Shown: positions 8,759 through 15,603 of the stretch, piece after piece | Layout: every line of letters starts with the position of its first letter | Position numbering within the stretch: position 1 is the first letter of the stretch | Origin: Caulifigura coniformis | GTDB lineage: Bacteria; Planctomycetota; Planctomycetia; Planctomycetales; Planctomycetaceae | Assembly: GCF_007745175.1 (NCBI RefSeq) | Contig: NZ_CP036271.1 | Location: forward strand, 4,104,314-4,168,313 | Direction of reading: 5' to 3' | DNA: 64,000 bases | Program-made: the position numbers and the translations under genes | Notes under the pieces: generated by a model | Database searches by the model: none | Told to the model about the DNA's origin: nothing | Seen by the model: only the letters and a program-made list of their open reading frames with translations

Positions 8759-9205
8759 ATGGCCCTTCATCGACGCCAGCGCGAGCAACTGCGCGCGCTC
8801 TGTGGCGAACTTCACGAGGACGACGGGGTTGATCCCCGCCGATATTTCCGACCTGCCCGACAGCGCGACCAGGATCACCGCAAGTCGAGGCAGCTTTGCC
8901 GCCAGGTCCAGAGAACTCTCGACCTGGTGCTGACCGGGGAGACCCGCGACGAACTTCTGGCCAGCCTGAAGGTCGTCTCGGTCCTGCCCGGCCGCGACGC
9001 GTCGCAACTGCTGGTCACGGTCACCGCGGATGTGCCTCCCGACCAGTTTCGCCGCGAACAGATCGAGGCGCAATTGGCCCTGGTCCAGGGGCGACTGCGG
9101 AGTGAGATCGCGGCCGCGATCACGAGAAAGAAGACGCCCGTTCTGACGTTCCAGATTCTCGCGCCGGACGCCGGCGTCGAAGTGAATGGGGAGGACGAAC
9201 GATGA
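8759..9205 (+). CDS. RbfA-like ribosome-binding protein
   Basis: RbfA is a small KH-fold factor that binds immature 16S rRNA near the decoding centre during 30S assembly. This 148-residue protein has the same layout: a helical N-terminus with a QRTLDLVL segment, the strand LKVVSVLPGRDASQLLVTVT (RbfA: short LxVxxVxxSxDxxxxxVxVx), then LRSEIAAAITRKKTPVLTF, matching the LRSxxxxxxxxRxxPxLxF end of RbfA. The N-terminus is richer in Arg/Gln than in canonical RbfA. ATG 8759 begins the helical domain and follows an A/G-rich stretch. Its stop overlaps the rtcB start by four bases (ATGA), so the two are translationally coupled. Whether this is the only RbfA of the cell or a paralogue cannot be told here. 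Confidence 0.65.
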   Translation: MALHRRQREQLRALCGELHEDDGVDPRRYFRPARQRDQDHRKSRQLCRQVQRTLDLVLTGETRDELLASLKVVSVLPGRDASQLLVTVTADVPPDQFRREQIEAQLALVQGRLRSEIAAAITRKKTPVLTFQILAPDAGVEVNGEDER

Positions 9206-10332
9206 CTTCACCTCCCGCAACGCTGTTTGTCCGGTCGCCAGGTCGGCTGAGCACCGAGGTGGTCGACTCCGTGAATCGGATTCGTACTGCCGAGGACGTC
9301 CGATACGTGGCCGTCATGCCGGATGCTCATCTGGCCGCGGAGGTCTGCGTGGGCCTGGTGCTGGCGACGAATCGACTGATCTATCCTGCCGCCGTCGGTG
9401 GCGACATCGGCTGCGGCATGGCGGCGGTCCCGATCGACGCGGAGGCGGACTTGCTCGACGATGATGTGTCCGCAGGCCAGTTGCTGGGCGACTTGTATCG
9501 AGAGGTCCCTTCCAACAGGCATCGCACTCGCAGGGCCCTGCCCGATCGGTTGAGAGACTTTCCGTTGAGCGACCCGCGACTGGGCCGGATGGCCGAACGG
9601 GAAGGTTGCATCCAACTCGGAACACTCGGCCGCGGCAACCATTTCCTGGAGTTCCAGGCGGACGAAGACGACCGGATGTGGGTGATGGTCCACAGCGGAT
9701 CGCGCGCAATGGGACAGGTGATCACGGCGCATCACGTCCGGAACGCCGAGGGATCGTCAGTCGGCATTCCGTTCTTCGATGCCGAGGGACACGCCGGTCG
9801 TGCCTACCTTTCGGACGTCGGTTGGGCGCGGGAATACTCCGCCACGAACCGTCTGGAGATGCTGCGTGCTGTTGAAACGATTCTGGCCGATCGCTTTTCG
9901 GCCACCGTCGACTGGTCCAGGCTGATCCACAGCGATCACGACCACGTGCGTCGCGAAACCCACTTCGGAAACGATTACCTGGTTCATCGCAAAGGGGCGC
10001 AGTCCGCCCGAACCGATGAAGCGGGCATCATTCCCGGCTCGATGGGGACAGCGACCTTTCATGTCGTCGGTCGCGGTCTGCCGGAATCGCTGCGTTCCTG
10101 TTCGCATGGCGCCGGAAGGCGTTTGAGCCGGGATGCAGCGCGACGGCAGATCGGCGCCCGGCAGTTGGAACGCGAGCTGCGAGGCATCTGGTGTGACCGG
10201 CGTCGATTCGATGTGCTGCGCGAGGAAGCCCCCAGCGCCTACCACGATATCGAGAAGGTCATGCAGGCGCAGAAGGATCTCGTTCGCGTCGTTCGCCGAC
10301 TGCGACCGGTGTTGAGCTATAAGGGAACTTAA
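9202..10332 (+). CDS. rtcB: RtcB-family RNA ligase
   Basis: RtcB joins RNA ends carrying 2',3'-cyclic phosphate or 3'-phosphate to 5'-OH ends, using GTP and Mn(II). The 376-residue protein carries the metal-site GGDIGCGM with Cys71, the GRGNHFLEF and VHSGSRAMGQ His-containing motifs, the RKGAQSAR segment, GIIPGSMGT, and the SCSHGAGRRLSR motif whose His302 matches the histidine that becomes guanylylated. It is somewhat shorter than E. coli RtcB (408). The start overlaps the upstream RbfA-like gene by four bases. RtcB is usually paired with RtcA, archease or PrfH; none of these is adjacent. A strong terminator follows at 10351-10380. Confidence 0.92.
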   Translation: MTSPPATLFVRSPGRLSTEVVDSVNRIRTAEDVRYVAVMPDAHLAAEVCVGLVLATNRLIYPAAVGGDIGCGMAAVPIDAEADLLDDDVSAGQLLGDLYREVPSNRHRTRRALPDRLRDFPLSDPRLGRMAEREGCIQLGTLGRGNHFLEFQADEDDRMWVMVHSGSRAMGQVITAHHVRNAEGSSVGIPFFDAEGHAGRAYLSDVGWAREYSATNRLEMLRAVETILADRFSATVDWSRLIHSDHDHVRRETHFGNDYLVHRKGAQSARTDEAGIIPGSMGTATFHVVGRGLPESLRSCSHGAGRRLSRDAARRQIGARQLERELRGIWCDRRRFDVLREEAPSAYHDIEKVMQAQKDLVRVVRRLRPVLSYKGT

Positions 10333-10350
10333 GGCCGGAGGGACAACGAA

Positions 10351-10388
10351 GAAGCCCACGGACCGCGGCCCGTGGGCTTCTCTTGTCA
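10351..10388. terminator. Bidirectional intrinsic terminator between rtcB and the aminotransferase gene
   Basis: A perfect 11-bp stem pairs 10351-10361 with 10370-10380 around an eight-base loop. The plus-strand tail is TCTTGTC and the minus-strand tail TTCGTTGTC. It lies between two convergent genes, so it can end both transcripts. Confidence 0.8.
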
Positions 10389-10406
10389 GCGGTTCAGAGG
10401 CTCTCT

Positions 10407-11669
10407 TCAGACGGCGTACTTGTTCTGCAGCCGAAACTTGGGGTGCTTTTCGAGATAGGCCGCGATGCGGTCGGTTCGCGCAATCGCCTTCGGGAGGAAG
10501 TCCAGGGCTTTCTGCAGGCGATCGTTCGGCTCGGCGCAGCTGAAGCGGAGGAATCCGCCGCCGGCTTCTCCGAAGCATTCCCCGCCGAGGCAGGCGACGC
10601 CGAACTGATCGTCGGCGCCTTCGAGGAAGTACATGGCCAGGCCGTGGCTGGTGATTCCGAGTTCGTTGCAGACGGGGGCGACGTTCGGGAAGACGTAGAA
10701 CGTGGCCCTGGGGTCGATCGTCTTGAAGCCGGAGATGGCGTTGAGTCCCTTCGTCAGCAGAAGGACCTTCTCGCGGAACTTACCCATCTGCTCTTCGCGC
10801 TCGGCCTTGTCGCGCTTGAGGGCGTTCATGCCGGCAAGCTGTACGATGGGGGGCGTACAGGAAAGTGTCGTGTTGATCATCTTGCCGATGGCATCGGCGA
10901 TCTCGGCGCCGGCGACCGCAAAGCCGAGCCTCCAGCCGCTCATGCTGTACGACTTGCTGAATGTAAAGGCGGCGACGGCCTGATCCATCATGCCGGGCTG
11001 GGCGAGGATCGAATGATGCCGGCCTTCCCACACCATGTGGCAGTAGGGTTCATCACTGAAGACGGCGATGTTCTTGCCGCGGATGAGGTCGGCAATGGCC
11101 TTGAGGTCGCCTTCCGAGGCCACGCCGCCGGTCGGATTGTGCGGCGAGTTGAGGAAGATGGCCTTGGGATTCTTCGCGGTCTTCAGGAACTTTTCGACCT
11201 CGGCCACATCGGGGCGGAAATCGTTCGCCTGCTTCAGCGAACTCGTCACCATCGTCGCGCCGCGGCGGAGGATATTGGGGGTGTAGGTCGGAAAGTACGG
11301 CGCGAAGACGAGGACGCTGTCGCCGGGGTTACAGAATGCCTCGCAGAAGTACTGCTCGAACACCTTCGCTCCGGGGGCGACGACGATGTTCTTCGCCTCG
11401 GCGGGGATACCGAACTCTTCCTTCACGAAGGCGGCGGCCGTTTCGCGGAATTCGGGGAGCCCGGGAGAGGGGCAGTAGTGCGACTGATTGGCGTTGATGG
11501 CCGCGATGCCGGACGACTTGGCGGAGGAGGTGCTGTCGAACGGGCTGTCGCCGATTTCGAGTTCGACGACGTCCTTCCCCTGCGCCTTCAGGGTCTTGGC
11601 GACGGCCAGGACGGAGAACGCGGTTTCCACGGTGAGTGAACGGGCGAAATCACTGAGCGCAGCGGCCAT
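10407..11669 (-). CDS. Class I/II PLP-dependent aminotransferase
   Basis: This is a fold-type I aminotransferase that transfers an amino group between an amino acid and a 2-oxo acid. The 420-residue product shows a SHYCPSPGLPEFRETAA segment near residue 65, the NSPHNPTGG motif near 165, SDEPYCHMVW near 195, and the PLP-lysine motif FTFSKSYSMSGWRLGFA near 225. A C-terminal FLRFSCAEPNDRLQKAL carries the arginine that binds the substrate carboxylate. It resembles aspartate/tyrosine/histidinol-phosphate-type enzymes in general; the substrate cannot be fixed. ATG 11669 is the natural start. It is divergent from the PncC gene and ends at a shared terminator with rtcB. Confidence 0.88.
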   Translation of the reverse strand: MAAALSDFARSLTVETAFSVLAVAKTLKAQGKDVVELEIGDSPFDSTSSAKSSGIAAINANQSHYCPSPGLPEFRETAAAFVKEEFGIPAEAKNIVVAPGAKVFEQYFCEAFCNPGDSVLVFAPYFPTYTPNILRRGATMVTSSLKQANDFRPDVAEVEKFLKTAKNPKAIFLNSPHNPTGGVASEGDLKAIADLIRGKNIAVFSDEPYCHMVWEGRHHSILAQPGMMDQAVAAFTFSKSYSMSGWRLGFAVAGAEIADAIGKMINTTLSCTPPIVQLAGMNALKRDKAEREEQMGKFREKVLLLTKGLNAISGFKTIDPRATFYVFPNVAPVCNELGITSHGLAMYFLEGADDQFGVACLGGECFGEAGGGFLRFSCAEPNDRLQKALDFLPKAIARTDRIAAYLEKHPKFRLQNKYAV

Positions 11670-11769
11670 ATCGGGTTCCTTTCCAGAGGTGTGGCCGCCA
11701 AACTAATGGCTCGTCGGTGACATCGCCAATGAGTTGCGGGTGAACGGTCCGCGAACGGATGACTGCTGC

Positions 11770-12333
11770 ATGCTCCCTTCACGACTGATCGCCGCGTCGC
11801 TGGAGACGGCCCGCCTGCTGACAACGCTCGAACTGAAGCTGGTGATCGCCGAAAGCTGCACGGGGGGAATGGCGGCGGCAGCGCTGTCCGGAGTGCCGGG
11901 GATCTCGAACTGGTTCTGCGGTTCGATGGTGGTTTACCGGACCGAAACGAAAAGGAGCTGGCTGGGCGTCGACCCGCCGGGCTTTGATCCGGCCGAGTCG
12001 GACAGCGTGGGGCCATTGACGTCAAATGCTCTCGCGCGGGCCGTGGCCAGGGCGACGCCGGAGGCGGACATCGCGGCGGCGATCAGCGGGCACCTTGGCC
12101 CCAATGCGCCCGCCGATCTGGACGGGCGCGCGTTCATCCGCATCTCACTGGCCCGTCCCGGTCGCGACGGCGATGAGCCGGGAGGAATCTCGACCAGCTA
12201 CGTTTCCCAGGTCCGGCCGACTGCGGAGCTGCTGAAATCCCGGAGCGAAAGGCAGGAGGAGGCGGCCACGGTGTTCCTCGAAGAAATCGTGGAGTTTCTT
12301 GGCAAACTGGAAAGGTCGCTTTCGTGGCGCTGA
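11770..12333 (+). CDS. pncC: Nicotinamide-nucleotide amidase, CinA C-terminal domain (PncC-like)
   Basis: PncC deamidates nicotinamide mononucleotide to nicotinate mononucleotide in the pyridine-nucleotide cycle. The 187-residue protein contains the family block LVIAESCTGGMAAAALSGVPG, the FCGSMVVYRTETKRSWLGV segment and AAISGHLGPN, which match the CinA C-terminal domain (VxTAESCTGG, GxVxYxxxxKxxLLGV, SGxAGP). The SGxAGP loop reads SGHLGP here. The N-terminal CinA (MoCF_biosynth) domain is absent, so this is the stand-alone form. ATG 11770 was chosen over TTG 11734. The downstream DUF58 gene begins inside its last codons, so the two are probably co-transcribed. Confidence 0.85.
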   Translation: MLPSRLIAASLETARLLTTLELKLVIAESCTGGMAAAALSGVPGISNWFCGSMVVYRTETKRSWLGVDPPGFDPAESDSVGPLTSNALARAVARATPEADIAAAISGHLGPNAPADLDGRAFIRISLARPGRDGDEPGGISTSYVSQVRPTAELLKSRSERQEEAATVFLEEIVEFLGKLERSLSWR

Positions 12334-13232
12334 ACCCCGCACCGCTGGAAGATCCGACCGCGCTGGCCAAATACTCGGGGCTGGATGTGGCGGCGCGGCT
12401 GATCGTTGAAGGCTACATGATCGGACAGCATCGCAGTCCGTTCAAAGGGGCGAGCGTCGAGTTCGTGGAACACCGGCAGTACACGCCGGGGGATGAAATC
12501 CGGCACATCGACTGGCGGGCGTATGGCAAAACGGGACGGTACTACGTCAAGGAGTTCGAGGAAGAGACGAACCTGCGGACCTACCTGGTCGTCGACGGCT
12601 CGGGAAGCATGGGATACGGCGAGAGCACCCTTTCCAAGTTCACCTACGCCCGATACCTCGCGGCTGCGATGGGATACCTGCTGCTGGCGCAGCGGGATGC
12701 GGTGGGACTCGTGACGTTCGACACCGAAGTGCGCGAGCGGGTCGAGCCGAATGTTTCACAGAACAGCTTCCAGCGATTGTCGGGCGTGCTGACGAACTGG
12801 GAGACGGGAGGCGAAACGAGTCTGTCGAAAGTGTTCAGCACGCTCATCCCGTCGCTCAAGCGGCGGTCGCTGGTGATGATTTTCAGCGACTTCTTCGATC
12901 GCATCGAGCCTCTGACGCAGGCGCTCAAGCAGTTCCAGCACGCGCATCATGAAGTGATCCTGTTTCAGGTGATTGCTCCCGAAGAAGAGACGTTTCCGTT
13001 CAGCCGGCCGACGCTCTTCCGCAGCCTGGAGCGAGTCGATCATCGGCTGCTGGTCGATCCCCACCGGCTCCGGGCGGCGTATCTCGAGCAGTTTGAACAG
13101 TTCCAGGGGAAGCTGGCCGACATCTGCAGTCACGCCGGGGTGGACCTCGTGCGGCTGACGACGACGATGCCGTATGCGAAGGCGCTCGGGCAATACCTGG
13201 ACCAGCGGTCGCGGCGAAAGTCGAAGCGGTAA
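12324..13232 (+). CDS. DUF58 / von Willebrand factor A-like protein
   Basis: DUF58 proteins are cytosolic von Willebrand A-type proteins that commonly act with MoxR AAA+ ATPases. The 302-residue product has the family N-terminal block (AARLIVEGYMIGQHRSP, GDEIRHIDWRAYGKTGRYYVKEFEEE) and a metal-ion-dependent adhesion site DGSGSM near residue 90. This is followed by typical QRDAVGLVTFDTEV and SLVMIFSDFFD strands. The start is GTG 12324, overlapping the pncC stop by ten bases. No moxR gene is adjacent in the window. It converges on tmk. Confidence 0.92.
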   Translation: MALNPAPLEDPTALAKYSGLDVAARLIVEGYMIGQHRSPFKGASVEFVEHRQYTPGDEIRHIDWRAYGKTGRYYVKEFEEETNLRTYLVVDGSGSMGYGESTLSKFTYARYLAAAMGYLLLAQRDAVGLVTFDTEVRERVEPNVSQNSFQRLSGVLTNWETGGETSLSKVFSTLIPSLKRRSLVMIFSDFFDRIEPLTQALKQFQHAHHEVILFQVIAPEEETFPFSRPTLFRSLERVDHRLLVDPHRLRAAYLEQFEQFQGKLADICSHAGVDLVRLTTTMPYAKALGQYLDQRSRRKSKR

Positions 13233-13286
13233 GTGCCCGACCCTGACAGCGCCAGCAGAGGCGCGGAGCAGCGCAACTGCGGGGGA

Positions 13287-13976
13287 TCAGCGCGAGGCCG
13301 CTTCCATGATCTCGGCGGCGATGTCGTCAATGGCCCGAAGCTCTTCGTTCCGCTCAACTTCAACGAGCGACCACCGGGGCTCCTCGGCAGCGAGGTCGAG
13401 ATAGACCTGTCGGACGTTTTCCAGATAAGCCGCATCGGCCTCCTGCAGGTCGGCGACACGGTCGGTGTAGCTGCGGGCGTTCTTCCGCGCGATCAGGGTT
13501 TGAGCGGTTGCGGCGGGGAGGTCGAGCAACAGCGTCCTGTCCGGACGCGGAAGCGCGTTCACGTCGAACTCCAGCGACAGAATCCAGCGTGCGAGTTCCT
13601 TCCGCTCGGCTCCTTCGCGCTTGGCCGCCTGGTGGGCGATGTTGGAGGCGACATAGCGGTCGAGGATGACGACGTCGTGGGCGGCCAACGCTTCCAGCAG
13701 CATCGATCGCGATTCCATGCGGTCGCCCGCGAACAACGTGGCCGCCAGGAACGGGTGGACCTGGTCGAGCGATCCGAACCGGCCGTTGAGGAAATCGCCG
13801 ATGCGCGCGCCGAAGAAGGTGTCCTGATAGCGGGGGAAGCTGATCAGCGCGGTCTTGCGGCCACGGGCGTTCAGGGCGTCGCGCAACAGCGCGGCCTGCG
13901 TCCCTTTTCCCGAGCCATCGATGCCTTCAATGGCGATGAGGACGCCGCGGCGGTCCCCGGAACTCGTCGTGCTCAT
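13287..13976 (-). CDS. tmk: Thymidylate kinase
   Basis: This enzyme phosphorylates dTMP to dTDP, feeding DNA synthesis. The 229-residue protein starts MSTTSSGDRRGVLIAIEGID and has the P-loop GIDGSGKGT at 18-26. A DRY-type motif LDRYVASNIAHQAAK near residue 100 binds the nucleotide base and phosphates. The lid region RKNARSYTDRVADLQEAD follows near 165. Starting at ATG 13976 places the P-loop at the expected distance from the N-terminus; the much longer frame extends into antisense of the upstream gene. ATG overlaps the TGA of the amidohydrolase by four bases, indicating co-translation. Confidence 0.95.
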   Translation of the reverse strand: MSTTSSGDRRGVLIAIEGIDGSGKGTQAALLRDALNARGRKTALISFPRYQDTFFGARIGDFLNGRFGSLDQVHPFLAATLFAGDRMESRSMLLEALAAHDVVILDRYVASNIAHQAAKREGAERKELARWILSLEFDVNALPRPDRTLLLDLPAATAQTLIARKNARSYTDRVADLQEADAAYLENVRQVYLDLAAEEPRWSLVEVERNEELRAIDDIAAEIMEAASR

Positions 13977-15442
13977 TCGACCGCTGCTGCTCCACTCTTC
14001 ACAGGCGTCCGGTAATCCAAAGGCGGCTTCTGATCGGGCGCAATCAGGGGGGTGTACTTCTGCTTGTCGGTGCGGCGGGCGAAATCGGCCCTGGCGGCCG
14101 CCACGAGTTCGGGCCTGGTCATGAGGTCGAAGGTCGTCGCCGCGAGGACCTGGGCGGCGAGCATCATGGCGTCTCTTGCGAATGGCTGCTGCCCGCAGGC
14201 GACTGCCTGCCACGAATGGGCGGGCGTTCCGGGAACGAAACAGGCTGTCCCGAAACCGGAGGTCGGAACAACCCAGGAGACGTCGCCGACGTCGGTCGAG
14301 CCCCGGCCCGTATCGCCAGAGCGGTCGCTGACGATACGGATGCGATCCACAGGCTCGGGCTTCTCCAGGGTTTCGGAGAGTCGCGCGGCGAACTCCAGAT
14401 CTTTCGCGCTGTATTCGAGCTTGTTCAGATCTTTGAGGTTCTTGAGGATCACCTGCGACATCGGAACGTTGGGAAGGATCTCGGCGATTCCGCCTTCGTG
14501 CTTGATCTCGAGGCGGGTTTCGGTCGCCAGCGCAGCTCCTTCCGCACACTTCTCGACACGCTCGAAAATCTGCCGCACCGTCAGCGACTTCGGATGTCGG
14601 ACGTAGAAGTAGACCTCGGCGTAGTCGGGGACAACGTTCGGTGCCTGTCCTCCGCTGGTGATCACGTGGTGGATTCGAGTCTCTTCGGGCGTATGCTCGC
14701 GGAGCATCTCGACGGCATGCGCCATGAGCTCAACGCCATCGAGGGCCGACCTCCCCTGCTCCGGCGAGCCGCCGGCGTGGGCGCTCTTTCCATGGAATCG
14801 GAACTTGGCGGCAATGCGGGCGAGCGTTCCGCGGTCGCCCGCGGAATTGGCGGTGCCGGGATGCCAGTGGAGAGCGACATCGACATCCTTGAAGAGGCCG
14901 TCGCGGGCCATAAATGCCTTCGCGCCGCCCCCTTCTTCGGCCGGGCATCCGTAAAACCGGACGGTGCCCTTGAGGGCTCCGGCTTTGATCTGTTCCGCGA
15001 TCGACAGGCAGGCCGCCGCCGAGGCGACTCCGAAGAGATGGTGACCGCAGCCGTGGCCGTAACCGTTGCCAGGCCGCGGCTCGCGATGAGGGACCCCTTC
15101 CTGGGCCAGGCCCGGCAGCGCGTCATATTCCCCGAGGAGAGCGATGACCGGCTTTCCTTCGCCGAATTCGGCGATGAAGGCGGTCGGCATTCCGGCGACC
15201 TCGCGCGTCACGCGGAACCCCGCGGATTCGAGCCAGTCGGCAAGCAGCTTCGACGACTTGAACTCCTGGTATCCGGGTTCGGCCCATTCCCAGATCTGCG
15301 CCGCCTTCGTCCACGCCTCGTCCGTCCTCGCGGTCACCGCCTTGACGGCGGCTTCTTTCAAGGGCTTCGACTGTGCGAAGGCCGGGACATCCGCCGACAG
15401 GAACGCGATTGCCAGGGTCGCGTACACGATCAGTCTGGGCAT
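13973..15442 (-). CDS. Exported M20-family amidohydrolase, AbgB-like
   Basis: AbgB-type M20 hydrolases cleave amide bonds such as that of p-aminobenzoyl-glutamate. The 489-residue protein opens with a signal peptide (MPRLIVYATLAIAFLSADVPAFA). Metal-site motifs follow: NGYGHGCGHHLFG near residue 125, CPAEEGGGAKAF near 165, LHWHPG, and the dimerisation-domain SAHAGGSPEQGRSALDGVEL. STDVGDVSW near 390 and the late GTPAHSWQA are characteristic of AbgB relatives. Two metal ions are expected. It is likely periplasmic, unlike E. coli AbgB. It precedes tmk with a four-base overlap, an odd functional pairing. No abgA or abgT is nearby, so its true substrate is open. Confidence 0.87.
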   Translation of the reverse strand: MPRLIVYATLAIAFLSADVPAFAQSKPLKEAAVKAVTARTDEAWTKAAQIWEWAEPGYQEFKSSKLLADWLESAGFRVTREVAGMPTAFIAEFGEGKPVIALLGEYDALPGLAQEGVPHREPRPGNGYGHGCGHHLFGVASAAACLSIAEQIKAGALKGTVRFYGCPAEEGGGAKAFMARDGLFKDVDVALHWHPGTANSAGDRGTLARIAAKFRFHGKSAHAGGSPEQGRSALDGVELMAHAVEMLREHTPEETRIHHVITSGGQAPNVVPDYAEVYFYVRHPKSLTVRQIFERVEKCAEGAALATETRLEIKHEGGIAEILPNVPMSQVILKNLKDLNKLEYSAKDLEFAARLSETLEKPEPVDRIRIVSDRSGDTGRGSTDVGDVSWVVPTSGFGTACFVPGTPAHSWQAVACGQQPFARDAMMLAAQVLAATTFDLMTRPELVAAARADFARRTDKQKYTPLIAPDQKPPLDYRTPVKSGAAAVE

Positions 15443-15551
15443 GCGGAATCACCTGGGATGTGAAATCGAGAGCTGACGTCGGGCGAGCGCCCTTGAGACC
15501 TGATAGCCCGAGGATACCGGGTCGTGCGGCGGGCTGCACGGGGGCAACGAA

Positions 15552-15585
15552 AACAGCCCACGGGGGAAACCCGTGGGCTTTCTGA
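15552..15585 (-). terminator. Intrinsic terminator downstream of gyrA
   Basis: A perfect 10-bp stem (15555-15564 with 15570-15579, loop GGAAA) is followed on the minus strand by GTTTTCG. It lies about 25 bases after the gyrA stop codon. Its stem core, AGCCCACGGG/CCCGTGGGCT, is almost the same as that of the terminator at 10351-10380. Confidence 0.85.
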
Positions 15586-15603
15586 AGCAGTCCGACGCGT
15601 GCC

